Made by a program: the position numbers and the translations under genes. 64,000 nt of DNA from Deroplatys truncata. Its lineage: Eukaryota; Arthropoda; Insecta; Mantodea; Mantidae. Shown here in pieces: positions 22,400 through 35,757 of this stretch. The notes below the pieces were generated by a model. That model had not been told where the DNA came from. It did no database searches and worked only from the letters and a program-made list of their open reading frames with translations. The stretch is taken from positions 281,507,341-281,571,340 of the forward strand of contig CM060990.1 of assembly GCA_030765065.1 (NCBI GenBank), in the 5' to 3' direction. Numbering within the stretch: the first letter of the stretch is position 1; every line of letters starts with the position of its first letter.

Positions 22400-24297
22400 T
22401 TTTACCAGCTTATCCAAGCTCGTACTCAGAAACCGAAAACTATTTACAAACCGGAGCTTTATATCTCCGACATACTTGGAGAATGATATATAGCTTTCTT
22501 CAGAGCTAGGAATTACTTCCACCCGCTCACTTGTACATCCCAGCTCCTTAACAATGAAATGAGAGTCATATCCACTGAGGTTGTGCATGAAGACAGGGAT
22601 ATATTTAGGTGTTTTGCGGGCTAAATTACATTCATTATGCAGACTCCCCCGATATGCACCACTGATGTGATCATGGTCGCGTACTTAATAGTTCTCTTCA
22701 GTAAAGGTTTTTCCACACAAGTAGCATACTGTAGAGGCGTTAAAATCCATCTGCTGTTGATCTGTAAGTTTCAGGGGCATGACAGATTTGTATATATTAT
22801 TAATCTCCTTTGCAAGGAATGACAGGAATTCCATAAACTTCTGAGCAGCATCAACACCACGATATACATAGGGATGCTTAGGAAGACCAGTTTCCAGATG
22901 TTCAACGTTGGTTGATGGTTTAACGTAAACACAGAAGCTCATTGCTGTGTGCTCTTGATAAGGGGTTGTATAGGAAGTTTCAGGACTGGGAATACACGTA
23001 TGACATGGAGTGAGAATACTCTCAAAACCCGCATAGATGACATAAGGTACTTTCAGCATCCTCTCCACATTTTTAAACTGTACAATTGATTTCTCCTTTG
23101 TAGGCATAACTACCCTTGCAACACCATGCTGATTACACATGGCTGCATGTTCTTCCAGTTTTTCCAGCCCACTTCGTCCATATCGATTGTCAAAATGTGT
23201 AAAGCACCGCTTACAGGTATATATCACTCCACCATGCTTAGATTTTTGACGTCGAACGAGCTTCTCAAAATTCTTGATATATACATAGTGATGTTTTCCA
23301 CTACTGTCACTCAATAGCAGGAGGTCACAGTGGTCAGGTAGTTCAGTGTCAGCAACCTTTATCGAATACACTTCATGCTTCTCATCCAGGCCGAAAAAGT
23401 TGATAGACGTCCTATTAAGCTTCTCAAATTTAGGTATTTGAGAAAGCGGAGTAGGATAGGAAGCACAGCTGAAGTCGTACTTATCTTGAGTTTCTTATAT
23501 TTGCTCACCCGTTGAGGCTTGACGCTGACAAATGTGGCTAATATAGAGTACATAAAGCATAGCTCATCAGTTAAATTCTGGATGTTAATGCAGGCTTTTC
23601 TTGCTTCAACAGATGGCGGTAGTGGTATGTAGCTACTTCCTCGTAACGGGTTGTACTTGTTAATACGAAGGCGCACCCCTTCCACAGCAAGCAGAGCCCA
23701 GTTGCTTCCCTTTAGTTGTGATTCCTCCATTTCAGTAACCAATTTCTTCATTTTGGTTTCCAGCATAGAGTCCCGATCCGTTTCCAGGAAAACAGCTTGA
23801 TTTCTGGTTTTAAATGTCTTGTCACAAGTTTCTCCGATACTGTTAACAAATCTGCACTCAGCTAACAGATTAATTTTCAAACTCTTGTGAATACCAAGTT
23901 CTTTATGCACGGCCTGGATTATCCGCTGTTTTGCTTCATGCAGGTACATATTCAGATCCTTAGTTGATTCACAGCGTATAAAATAGGATTTCAAGCGTCC
24001 ATGGAATGAAGTTTCATATTCTTTCATGCCACACTCCTCCATTGTAGATAACAACTCTTGTTTTGTCGGTTCTAATCTACGTTTCTTCTCAGGTCTGTTT
24101 ATTTCACACGCATCTTCGTGTCGACGACCCTTATAACTGTCTTTGAAGGCTACATTACAATATTTACATTTGAAGAGCTTTTTACAACGTAGCTCATGTC
24201 GTCTTTTATCATATCCACGGAGGAACTTCTTACAGCATTTACCACAAGAATATCCTGAGACACTAGGAATGATATCCTAATACACCGAGTTATTCAT
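22400..24297 (-). pseudogene. PolB fossil, left arm (N-terminal part)
   Basis: Part of the palindromic element above. Mirror copy of the first half of the right-arm polymerase, with the N-terminal zinc-finger region, the segment TVCYLCGKTF and the exonuclease-side motif NLSGYDSHFIVKELG. It is transcribed from the core outward. The polymerase palm is not present in this arm. It is a broken fossil with a few breaks and agrees with the right-arm copy at nearly every residue compared. Confidence 0.85.
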
Positions 24298-24456
24298 CTT
24301 TATTCTTGATATAATAACGTATTAATCCTTCTTCAAGGGAAATGTAGACCTCTTCACCTTGATATCACTTAGAAAGCTGATTATTTTCTGAGAGAACAGC
24401 GATGTTAACACCTCAGAGTTGATCAACAGAATGAGTTTCAATGCTAGAGGTCGCTC

Positions 24457-24464
24457 TATTTATA
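24457..24464 (-). promoter_or_regulatory. TATA box of the left-arm polymerase promoter
   Basis: TATAAATA on the minus strand, with the arthropod-type initiator TCATTC about 30 bp downstream. It is the exact mirror of the right-arm promoter at 29,763-29,798. Confidence 0.6.
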
Positions 24465-24739
24465 GAGAAAGCACGAACCTTTTTTAATCAATTATATCCT
24501 GATTATTAATACTAAAAACGGTGATGAAGCGTGTAAGCTCTTATATTTCAATTCGGGTTACACTGATGTTCGAGCGTCTCCGTATAGCTTCTTATGCTTA
24601 GAGAAAGTATAAGTATTGTGAAGATGTATGTATTGTTCGGCTATAATCGTACAGATTCGGAGAGCTTGACTCGTGAAGGTGATGAACGATCCGTCGACTG
24701 AGCAGGAGGCAAGCATTCCCTCCGCGCAACGAAATCTAG

Positions 24740-26160
24740 ATGCAAATGAAAGAAAATCGTGATAGATGAGAAACCACCCAGACATTCGCCTGCAGACCAT
24801 GGAAAACCATGAAAAATATGTCGGAGCGAGCGTCCAACGGAACTCGAACCAGGGACTCTAAAAGCACACGTAAAAGATAAAAATTATATAGAATGAAAGG
24901 AAATCGGAATCGATGAGAAACCACTCCAGCATTCGCCTGCAGACCACGGAAAACCCTAAAAAATATGATGTCAGAGTGATCAACCAACAGGAATCAAACA
25001 AAGGACCTTAGAATCACCTAGGTTAAGATGTAAATCAAATACAAATGCAATAAAATCGCGCTAGATGAGAAACCACCCAGACATTCGCCTACAGACCAGG
25101 GAAAACCACGAAAAATATGGCAGAGTAAGCAACCAACGGCAATCGAACGAGGGAAACCATCAGATTACTCTAGAAGCATAAAGTTGCAAATGAAAGAAAA
25201 TCGTGATAGATGAGAACCCACTCAGGCATTCGCCTGCAGACCAGGGGGAACCATGAAAAAAAATCAAAGGTCTGAGCGACTGGCGGATAGAGTGTGCGAC
25301 CGACAGGGAAATCAAACAAAAGGGCTCTAGAAGCAAAAAAAGATGCAAATGAAAGAAAATCGTGATAGACGGGAAACCACTCAGGCATTCGACAGCAGAC
25401 CAGGGAAAACCATGAAAAATCGAGATCGGAGTAAACAATTGATTGAAATCTTACCCTGAACCCTAGAAATTTACGTGAAAAATGGATTGAAAGGGAATCG
25501 TGATAGCAAATACCACTACAGCATTCGACAGCAGACCAGCTAAAACCATGAAAAATCGAGATCGCAGTAAACAATTGATTGAAATCTAACCCTGAACCCT
25601 AGAAATTTACGTGAAAAATGGATTGAAAGGGAATCGCAATAGCAAATACCACTACAGCATTCGACAGCAGACCAGCGAATACCATGAAAAATCGAGATCG
25701 GAGTAAACAATTGATTGAAATCTAACCCTGAACCCTAGAAATTTACGTGAAAAATGGATTGAAAGGAATCGCGATAGCAAATACCACTACAGCATTCGAC
25801 AGCAGACCAGCGAAAACCATAAAAAGATCCGTGATCAGAGTAAACAATCGATGGAAACCTAACCCCTGAAACCTAGAAATTCACGGGAAAAAATACAAAT
25901 AAAATGGATTGAAAGGGAATCGTGATAGCAAATACCGCTACAGCATTCGACAGCAGACCATCGAAAACCATGAAAGATCCGTGATCAGAGTAAACAATCG
26001 ATGGAAATCTAACCCCTGAACCCTAGATATTCACGTGAAAAAATACAAATAAAATGGATTGAAAGGAATCGTGATAGCAAATACCACTACAGCATTAGGC
26101 AGCAGACCAGCGAAAATCGTGAGAAACCTAAGGCCAGAGTGCTCTTCCCTACGGAAATCG
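24740..26160 (-). repeat. inner tandem array, left arm (about 136-bp units)
   Basis: Reverse-complement image of 28,040-29,500. Units contain GGTTTTCCCTGGTCTGC, (A/T)GGCGAATGC and GTGGTTTC/GTGGTATTTGC phrases. Four neighbouring units are spaced exactly 136 bp; outer ones are longer and more diverged. Open frames here are translations of the repeat and not genes. Confidence 0.85.
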
Positions 26161-26659
26161 AATCCGAGACCTCTCGAGTGCAAATTGCAGCCGTTATTGA
26201 CTGAACAAAACAGTAAAAATAGACCTCATTAGCAGTCGACAATGCTTAAACACGTTCACTTTCACCATATGACGTCACAGTTGGGGACAGTTTGACTATC
26301 GCCAACATGTCGAGACATGTACATTTTATGCGTCTCATAAACAAGAGAAGCATATTCTAGAACTTTCATGCCAACGTACTCACTACGCTCGCAAAGATAA
26401 TCTAAAATTTCATCGTTGAAATACTTTGGAAATAGCGTAGAAGTTTTTCCGCCCTTATTTAATTAAATTCATGTATATACCCTATTATTTAGTGATTTTT
26501 TCAATAATTTCTCCCTCTCATGTCCATTATTCTTCAAAGAATCAGTGTACAATATGCATTTTTATACGTTTTAATGTTCGTTTATTTTTAAAACCGCCGC
26601 ATTTGCCTGTAATTACGAGCAATAATTTTTTCAGATTTACTCCGATTTTTAGCCTGTGT

Positions 26660-27576
26660 AATCGAATTAAGAAATGCTCAATTGTTCTTGAGTCGCTATA
26701 TTATACCTACTGTGGGGTGGGGAGGAGGGGAAGTGGGGGGAAATACATACGTTTACAGAGCTTTCTATTTCACGGTCTTTACCAAAAAAAATTATTATTA
26801 CCGGTTATATCCTGGGATTGTAGCGCGTTATTGATTGTTGTTCCAAGTCGGGCTGGAGGACTAGGATTGAATCACGTGACATGAATACAAAGTCATCTTC
26901 GAATAAACTAAAAAAGTAATTAAAAATAAAATGGTGAACGTACGATATTACGTTTATATCAGTAACTAATTTCTTTGTTATGTATATTTGGACATCTGTC
27001 ATCCTGACGAATATTATATCTCTTAGATGAATGTATATTCAAATGGTGTAGTGAGCGTAAATAACTAGATTACGTAAGACGCTGACGCGCGCTGCAGCTG
27101 TATAGGCCAGACACTGCATTAGGTCCGTCCCTTACGGCGTGCTGTGCCGCACTGAGGGTCTCGTCCAGCTCTCAGCTCTTCATGAAGCCGGCCTTTCATC
27201 CCTACCTTACTCTCTCCAGGTGCCACCTCTCAGCTGCCTTTCGCAAGCCTTCTCCTCTCCGTACCAAGCGCCAGCTGATACTAGCTTCCTTGCCGACATG
27301 TAAGGCACGCTTATAAAACACGACTGAAATGGCCATGTTAGTTTTCCGATACATGAAGACAGCCATTATAGTTGTTAACGTTCGCTTTGGTTTTAAAAAA
27401 ACTTAAAAATAGATTGCAAGACATTATCTTTAACAAAGGAAGTCTTAAAAATGAAAATATAACAATCTTTATACTAAATACAAATAACGGGCATGGTAAC
27501 TTTAAAAATGTAGATACTTTAACCTAAAAAAATACAATACACTTATTAAAACATTTCCTAATTCGATTCTACAAGT
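26660..27576. other. unique core of the palindromic element
   Basis: This is the only part of the 14.5-kb element not present twice. The left side is AT-rich. A GC-richer block at about 27,080-27,310 contains CGCGCTGCAGCTG and CCTTACGGCGTGCTGTGCC. I recognise no protein or RNA in it. It separates the arms by about 0.9 kb, enough to make the palindrome clonable and stable. Confidence 0.6.
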
Positions 27577-28039
27577 TAAAAATCGGAGTAAATCTGAAAA
27601 AAATTATTGCTCGTAATTACAGGCAAATGCAGCGGTTTTAAAAATAAACGTATATTAAAGCGTATAAAAATGCATATTGTACACTGATTCTTTGAAGAAT
27701 GATGGACATGAGAGGGAGAAATTATTGAAAAAATCACTAAATAATAGGGTATATACATGAATTTAATTAAATAACGGCGGAAAAACTTCTACGCTATTTC
27801 CAAAGTATTTCAACGATGAAATTTTAGATTATCTTTGCGAGCGTAGTGAGTACGTTGGCATGAAACTTCTAGAATATGCTTCTCTTGTTTATGAGACGCA
27901 TAAAATGTACATGTCTCGACATGTTGGCGATAGTCAAACTGTCCCCAACTGTGACGTCATATGGTGAAAGTGAACGTGTTTAAGCATTGTCGACTGCTAA
28001 TGAGGTCTGTTTTTACTGTTTTGTTCAGTCAATAAGGCT

Positions 28040-29500
28040 GCACTTTGCATTCGAGAGGTCTCGGATTCGATTCCCGTAGGGACGAGCACTCTGGTCTTAG
28101 GTTTCTCACGATTTTCGCTGGTCTGCTGCCTAATGCTATAGTGGTATTTGCAATCACGATTCCTTTCAATCCCTTTTATTTGTATTTTTTCACGTGAATT
28201 TCTAGGGTTCAGGGGTTAGATTTCCATCGATTGTTTACTCTGATCACCGATCTTTTCATGGTTTTCGAAGGTCTGCTGTCGAATGCTGTAGCGGTATTTG
28301 CTATCACGATTCCCTTTCAATCCATTTTATTTGTATTTTTTCACGTGAATTTCTAGGGTTCAGGGGTTAGGTTTCCATCGATTGTTTACTCTGATCACGG
28401 ATCTTTTCATGGTTTTCGCTGGTCTGCTGTCGAATGCTGTAGTGGTATTTGCTATCGCGATTCCTTTCAATCCATTTTCACGTAAATTTCTAGGGTTCAG
28501 GGTTAGATTTCAATCAATTGTTTACTCCGATCTCGATTTTTCATGGTATTCGCTGGTCTGCTGTCGAATGCTGTAGTGGTATTTGCTATTGCGATTCCCT
28601 TTCAATCCATTTTTCACGTAAATTTCTAGGGTTCAGGGTTAGATTTCAATCAATTGTTTACTCCGATCTCGATTTTTCGTGGTTTTCGCTGGTCTGCTGT
28701 CGAATGCTGTAGTGGTATTTGCTATCACGATTCCCTTTCAATCCATTTTTCACGTAAATTTCTAGGGTTCAGGGTAAGATTTCAATCAATTGTTTACTCC
28801 GATCTCGATTTTTCATGGTTTTCCCTGGTCTGCTGTCGAATGCCTGAGTGGTTTCCCGTCTATCACGATTTTCTTTCATTTGCATCTTTTTTTGCTTCTA
28901 GAGCCCTTTTGTTTGATTTCCCTGTCGGTCGCACACTCTATCCACCAGTCGCTCAGACCTTTGATTTTTTTTCATGGTTCCCCCTGGTCTGCAGGCGAAT
29001 GCCTGAGTGGGTTCTCATCTATCACGATTTTCTTTCATTTGCAACTTTATGCTTCTAGAGTAATCTGATGGTTTCCCTCGTTCGATTGCCGTTGGTTGCT
29101 TACTCTGCCATATTTTTCGTGGTTTTCCCTGGTCTGTAGGCGAATGTCTGGGTGGTTTCTCATCTAGCGCGATTTTATTGCATTTGTATTTGATTTACAT
29201 CTTAACCTAGGTGATTCTAAGGTCCTTTGTTTGATTCCTGTTGGTTGATCACTCTGACATCATATTTTTTAGGGTTTTCCGTGGTCTGCAGGCGAATGCT
29301 GGAGTGGTTTCTCATCGATTCCGATTTCCTTTCATTCTATATAATTTTTATCTTTTACGTGTGCTTTTAGAGTCCCTGGTTCGAGTTCCGTTGGACGCTC
29401 GCTCCGACATATTTTTCATGGTTTTCCATGGTCTGCAGGCGAATGTCTGGGTGGTTTCTCATCTATCACGATTTTCTTTCATTTGCATCTAGATTTCGTT
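28040..29500 (+). repeat. inner tandem array, right arm (about 136-bp units)
   Basis: About ten units, each with a TTTTYRTGGTTTTCSCTGGT-type core followed by CTGC.GKCGAATGC. A TTTCTAGGGTTCAGGGGTTAG-like spacer separates them in the inner half. Some outer units keep a tRNA B-box-like phrase (CTGGTTCGAGTTCC near 29,370, GGATTCGATTCCCG near 28,062). The unit may therefore derive from a SINE-like sequence that was amplified in tandem. Confidence 0.8.
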
Positions 29501-29762
29501 GCGCGGAGGGAATGCTTGCCTCCTGCTCAGTCGACGGATCGTTCATCACCTTCACGAGTCAAGCTCTCCGAATCTGTACGATTATAGCCGAACAATACAT
29601 ACATCTTCACAATACTTATACTTTCTCTAAGCATAAGAAGCTATACGGAGACGCTCGAACATCAGTGTAACCCGAATTGAAATATAAGAGCTTACACGCT
29701 TCATCACCGTTTTTAGTATTAATAATCAGGATATAATTGATTAAAAAGGTTCGTGCTTTCTC

Positions 29763-29798
29763 TATAAATAGAGCGACCTCTAGCATTGAAACTCATTC
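29763..29798 (+). promoter_or_regulatory. core promoter of the right-arm polymerase (TATA + Inr)
   Basis: TATAAATA at 29,763-29,770 and TCATTC at 29,793-29,798 (arthropod initiator). The initiator A lies 32 bp from the first T of the TATA box. The polymerase start codon lies about 135 bp downstream at 29,930. The same arrangement is mirrored in the left arm. Confidence 0.6.
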
Positions 29799-29929
29799 TG
29801 TTGATCAACTCTGAGGTGTTAACATCGCTGTTCTCTCAGAAAATAATCAGCTTTCTAAGTGATATCAAGGTGAAGAGGTCTACATTTCCCTTGAAGAAGG
29901 ATTAATACGTTATTATATCAAGAATAAAG

Positions 29930-32900
29930 ATGAATAACTCGGTGTATTAGGATATCATTCCTAGTGTCTCAGGATATTCTTGTGGTAAATGCTGTAAGAA
30001 GTTCCTCCGTGGATATGATAAAAGACGACATGAGCTACGTTGTAAAAAGCTCTTCAAATGTAAATATTGTAATGTAGCCTTCAAAGACAGTTATAAGGGT
30101 CGTCGACACGAAGATGCGTGTGAAATAAACAGACCTGAGAAGAAACGTAGATTAGAACCGACAAAACAAGAGTTGTTATCTACAATGGAGGAGTGTGGCA
30201 TGAAAGAATATGAAACTTCATTCCATGGACGCTTGAAATCCTATTTTATACGCTGTGAATCAACTAAGGATCTGAATATGTACCTGCATGAAGCAAAACA
30301 GCGGATAATCCAGGCCGTGCATAAAGAACTTGGTATTCACAAGAGTTTGAAAATTAATCTGTTAGCTGAGTGCAGATTTGTTAACAGTATCGGAGAAACT
30401 TGTGACAAGACATTTAAAACCAGAAATCAAGCTGTTTTCCTGGAAACGGATCTGGACTCTATGCTGGAAACCAAAATGAAGAAATTGGTTACTGAAATGG
30501 AGGAATCACAACTAAGGGAAGCAACTGGGCTCTGCTTGCTGTGGAAGGGGTGCGCCTTCGTATTAACAAGTACAACCCGTTACGAGGAAGTAGCTACATA
30601 CCACTACCGCCATCTGTTGAAGCAAGAAAAGCCTGCATTAACATCCAGAATTTAACTGATGAGCTATGCTTTATGTACTCTATATTAGCCACATTTGTCA
30701 GCGTCAAGCCTCAACGGGTGAGCAAATATAAGAAACTCAAGATAAGTACGACTTCAGCTGTGCTTCCTATCCTACTCCGCTTTCTCAAATACCTAAATTT
30801 GAGAAGCTTAATAGGACGTCTATCAACTTTTTCGGCCTGGATGAGAAGCATGAAGTGTATTCAATAAAGGTTGCTGACACTGAACTACCTGACCATTGTG
30901 ACCTCCTACTATTGAGTGACAGTAGTGGAAAACATCACTATGTATATATCAAGAATTTTGAGAAGCTCGTTCGACGTCAAAAATCTAAGCATGGTGGAGT
31001 GATATATACCTGTAAGCGGTGCTTTACACATTTTGACAATCGATATGGACGAAGTGGGCTGGAAAAACTGGAAGAACATACAGCCATGTGTAATCAGCAT
31101 GGTGTTGCAAGGGTAGTTATGCCTACAAAGGAGAAATCAATTGTACAGTTTAAAAATGTGGAGAGGATGCTGAAAGTACCTTATGTCATCTATGCGGGTT
31201 TTGAGAGTATTCTCACTCCATATCATACGTGTATTCCCAGTCCTGAAACTTCCTATACAACCCCTTATCAAGAGCACACAGCAATGAGCTTCTGTGTTTA
31301 CGTTAAACCATCAACCAACGTTGAACATCTGGAAACTGGTCTTCCTAAGCATCCCTATGCATATCGTGGTGTTGATGCTGCTCAGAAGTTTATGGAATTC
31401 CTGTCATTCCTTGCAAGGGAGATTAATAATATATACAAATCTGTCATGCCCCTGAAACTTACAGATCAACAGCAGATGGATTTTAACGCCTCTACAGTAT
31501 GCTACTTGTGTGGAAAAACCTTTACTGAAGAGAACTATTAAGTACGCGACCATGATCACATCAGTGGTGCATATCGGGGGAGTCTGCATAATGAATGTAA
31601 TTTAGCCTGCAAAACACCTAAATATATCCCTGTCTTCATGCACAACCTCAGTGGATATGACTCTCATTTCATTGTTAAGGAGCTGGGATGTACAAGTGAG
31701 CAGGTGGAAGTAATTCCTAGCTCTGAAGAAAGCTATATATCATTCTCCATGTATGTCGGAGATATAAAGCTCCGGTTTGTAGATAGTTTTCGGTTTCTGA
31801 GTACGAGCTTGGATAAGCTGGTAAAAAATCTAACATCGTACCCTGAAACATTGAAGTACTTCGGAGAAGACAAGTTGAAGTTGATGACACGTAAGGGTGT
31901 ATTTCCCTATGATTACATCACCCCATGTGATGTTTTGAACGAAACCTGCTTACCTCCTAAGGACTCCTTCTACAATAAATTAAATGAAGAGGAAATTAGT
32001 GATGCTGACTACGATCATGCTAAAAATGTATGGGAGCTGTTTAATGTCAGAAACCTGGGCGAGTACAGCGACCTCTACTTAATCTCTGATGTGCTTCTCC
32101 TAGCTGATGTCTTTGAGACATTTAGGGAGCAAACACTCAAAACACACAAAGTCGACCCTGCACATTATTTCACCTCTCCAGGACTTACATGGGATGCCAT
32201 GTTACTGTACACTGGAATTCAGCTGGAATTGCTACAGGATTATGATCAATTACTCATGGTGGAATCTGGCATAAGAGGAGGTTTATGTCAAGTTTCCCAT
32301 CGCTATGCAGAGGCTAATAACACCTACATGGAGAAGTATGATCCGACGAGACCAACCCTATTTATTACCTATGAGGACGTCAACAACCAATATGGGTGGG
32401 GAATGAGTCACGCTCTCCCTTATGGTGGATTTGAGTGGGTATCACCTAAAAAATTCACTTAGAAAGACTGCAAGAAGATGGTCCTTAAGGCTACATATTA
32501 GAAGTCGACTTCGAGTATCCTGCGGAACTTCACGATCTACACAACGATCTACCTTTCCTGCCTGAGTGTATGACGCCTAAGGACTCTCCTACAAAGAAAC
32601 TGATACCTCATCTAGGACCTCGAAATAAGTATGTACTACATTACATGGCGTTGAAGCAGGCTCTTGATCATGGACTACGGTTAACAAAAATCCATCGTGT
32701 GCTATAATTCCAACAGTCTCGATGGTTAAAACCGTATGTGGAATTCCACAACAGACTACGACAACAGGCCGCAAATGATTTTGAGAAGGATCTCTACAAA
32801 TTGTTCAACAATGCTATGTTCGGAATAACTATGGAGAACCTGCGTAATCGTATGGATATACGGCTGGTGACAAATGAGAAGACTTTGGAAAAGTTAATTG

Positions 32901-33580
32901 CAAAGCCAACGTTTATCGACAGGACTATATATGCCTCTAATCTAGCTGCTGTACATATGGCCTCCCGACAGATCGTGTTCAGCAAGCCTATATACATCCG
33001 TATGAGTGTGTTGGATATCTCCAAGACATTAATGTACCGGTATCACTATGATGTGTTGTTACCGTATTATGGAGCTGAAAACCTGAAGCTTATGTATATG
33101 GACACTGATTCGTTCATTCATCGTGTTACAACTGAAGACGTGTACCAGGATAAGCTACGTTTTCTTGAGCACCTAAATACTGCTGATTGTCCTACAAGCC
33201 ATATATGCTATTCACCTCTAAACAAGAAGGTACTTGGGAAATTTAAAGATGAGGCTAATGGTAAAATCATTCAACGCTTTGTAGGGCTACGACCTAAAAT
33301 GTATGGCCTAGATATCGACGACTCAATGATAAAAAAGATTGAAGGTATAAAACGTAGTGCTATTAAGCAGTACGTCACGTTCGAGAGCTATACTGACTGC
33401 CTTAAAACCAGAGAAATTATCAGAACGCCCATGAATCTGATCCTGTCGCGACAGCATGCTCTTGCCACTGTACAAGTGAATAAAATTACATTGACACCAT
33501 ACGACTATAAAAGAATTATTGCTGAGGACGGTATAACGACATACGCCTATGGACATTACGTCATTACAAACAGTGCTTAA
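29930..33580 (+). pseudogene. protein-primed family-B DNA polymerase fossil, right arm
   Basis: Part of the palindromic element. Domains in order are N-terminal Cys/His fingers (CGKCCKKF, CKYCNVAF), a basic linker, and the exonuclease region (YVIYAGFES, NLSGYDSHFIVKELG). Between these lies a Cys/His insert (CYLCGKTF, HDHISGAYRGSLHNECNL) of the kind common in Polinton-type polymerases. The palm motifs are DVNNQYGWGM (A), LFNNAMFGITMENLRNR (B) and YMDTDSFIH (C). This is DNA_pol_B_2, the protein-primed class used by Polintons and related viruses to copy their linear DNA. It is broken, with about half a dozen breaks, so no functional polymerase is expected from this copy. Confidence 0.9.
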
Positions 33581-34019
33581 AAGAATGTAAGTCAAAGATA
33601 AAGATTTTCTCGTGAGTCTACAATTTTAAAAAAATGAAGGTTATCCGTGTGCTGTATATGCAGCTAGCTGACCACCGATAAAGAAAGAAGAAGATGGAAG
33701 GGAAGGTGGTAACCCTGCCATTAGGATCAATCCTAGTGCTAGTCTCAAGCCTAGATAAATAGGGGAGATACACCTACAACGAACTAAAATAAAGGTATGT
33801 TGACGTAAACTTTCAATTAAAACTCTCGAATAATAAATCCTGAATAAAACATTACAATTTCACTAAAAGAAAGTTGAGGTTATCTTTGGTTAGCCAGATT
33901 AGGTTAGTCGATGACTGAGTAGAATAGATGATGAGAGGAACGTTTGGGATTGGTGGGGTTAATCTAGGCTAGGCTCTCGTACTTATTGTCTAAGTTATGA
34001 AGGATGAATTAGTTTAGAT

Positions 34020-34262
34020 TGCCTTAGCAATGGGTTGGTTACGTGTTGTTCTTACGTTTTGTTACGTGGTTACATGGTTGGTACGTGTTGATACGTCGTG
34101 TGACGTTTCTAGTTACGAGATGTCACGTGATGTTGTGTGGTTACGTGCTTATGTTACTTAGTGTGACGTCTTGTCATGCTGTTATGTTACGTTGTGTTAC
34201 GTCTTGTTACGTGGTTACGTTTGTTGGTTACGTCTTGTTACGTGATTATGTTAGGAATGAAT
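34020..34262 (+). repeat. GTTACGT minisatellite in the right arm
   Basis: Irregular tandem runs of TTACGT(G/C)(T/G)TGTTACGTGG. The ACGT tetramer recurs about every 10-15 bp. It lies between the polymerase and the subterminal array. No coding meaning is seen. Confidence 0.7.
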
Positions 34263-34479
34263 AGACAATGAGAGGATCCAGAACATACAAGGTGGGGGAA
34301 TAGGTTAGGACGTATACTTCACTGTAACCCGATATACAGTTTGTCCCTCTCCGTCTCGCACACTACTGTTAAACATATAAAAAGTTTGTAAGGTTTAGAA
34401 AAAAGTATATAAAAGTGTTGTAACGTTGGATGAGAAATGTTTTATAATCTAATTACTCTCTATATTACCGTATAAACCT

Positions 34480-35757
34480 ACATTCCTCCGCCTTCTTCAA
34501 CCCCTGTCTAACCTTGTATCTCTCCCGTTTTCCATATTTCTCCCATATAAACGTATACTCTGCTCCTCAACCCATGTCTAGACTAGCACCTCTCCTCATA
34601 TGCCCTACCGCTCTCATATAAATGCATTTTCCTCCTTGAAGACTCTCTCAACCTAGCACCTGCCTTCGTTTTCCCTATCTTTTCCCATATAAACGCATAC
34701 TCTGTCATTCAGACCTTCCTGTCTAGCCTAGCACTTCTCCTCATATTCCCCTACCTCTCTCATATAAGACGCATTCCCTACTTCAACCCTGTCTAGCCTA
34801 GCATCGACCCTCGTATTCCCTATCTCTCGCATATAAACGCCTACTCTATCATTCAAAACTCCTAGCCTAATACCTCTCCTCGGTTCGCTATCTCGCTCAT
34901 ATAAAACGCCATATTCTAGCCTTCAAGTCCTGTTTAGTATAACATCTTTCCTTGTCTTCCCTATCTCTCTCGTATAAAGCATATCCCTCCCTCCTTTAGC
35001 ATCTGACTAGCCTAGCATCAGCTCTGGTATTCCCTATCTCTCCCCTATAAACGCATTTTCCTCCTTGAACTGTCGCATCTACCCTCGTTTTCCCTATCCC
35101 TCCCCATATAAACGCAAAAGTAGCCCCGCTTCTGTCTATCATACCATCTGTCCCCATTTTCCATATATTCCTCATATAATCGTATACCGTACTCCTTAAC
35201 CTCTGTCTACACTAGCACCTCTCCTCGTATGCCCTATCTCTGTCCTATAAAGCATATCTCTCCCTCCTTCAGTCCCTTCTCTACCTCAGAACTCTCCTCG
35301 TTTTCCCTATCTCACCCATATAAACGCATTTTTTCCTCCTTGAAGGTTCTCTCAACCTAGCATATACCCTCGTTTTCCTCGTCTCTTCATATAAAAAGCC
35401 ATACTCTACCTTCAAACCCTGAATAGTCTAGTACCTCTCCACGTATCCCCTATCTCTCCTGTATATATGTTCATATTCTCCCTGCTTCAGCATCTGTCTA
35501 TCCTAGCCTCTGTTCACGTTTTCCCTATCTTTCCCATATAAATGCATATTCCACATCTCAAATTCTATCTAGTCTAACACTTCTCCTCGTATTCCACGTA
35601 TCTCTCATATAAAGCACATCCTCATTCCTTCAACCTCTATCTAGCCTAGCATCGATCCTCATAGTCCCTATCTTCCCCATATAAACGCATTTTCCTCCGT
35701 GAACCGCCGCATATACCCTCGTTTTCCCTATCTTTTCCCATATAAACGCAAAAACTG
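34480..35757. repeat. subterminal ~70-bp tandem array, right arm
   Basis: Mirror of 21,270-22,370, with about 18 units and therefore slightly longer. Units read CCCTATCTCTCCCATATAAA with GCATATTC and TCTAGCCTAGCACC. The CATATAAACG phrase is the best-conserved part. Confidence 0.85.

Noticed and set aside
25160-25574. Open frames of 92-134 codons in the inner array, and their mirrors at 28,382-29,068
   Set aside because: They are translations of the ~136-bp repeat units and repeat the same peptide; no protein family is recognised.
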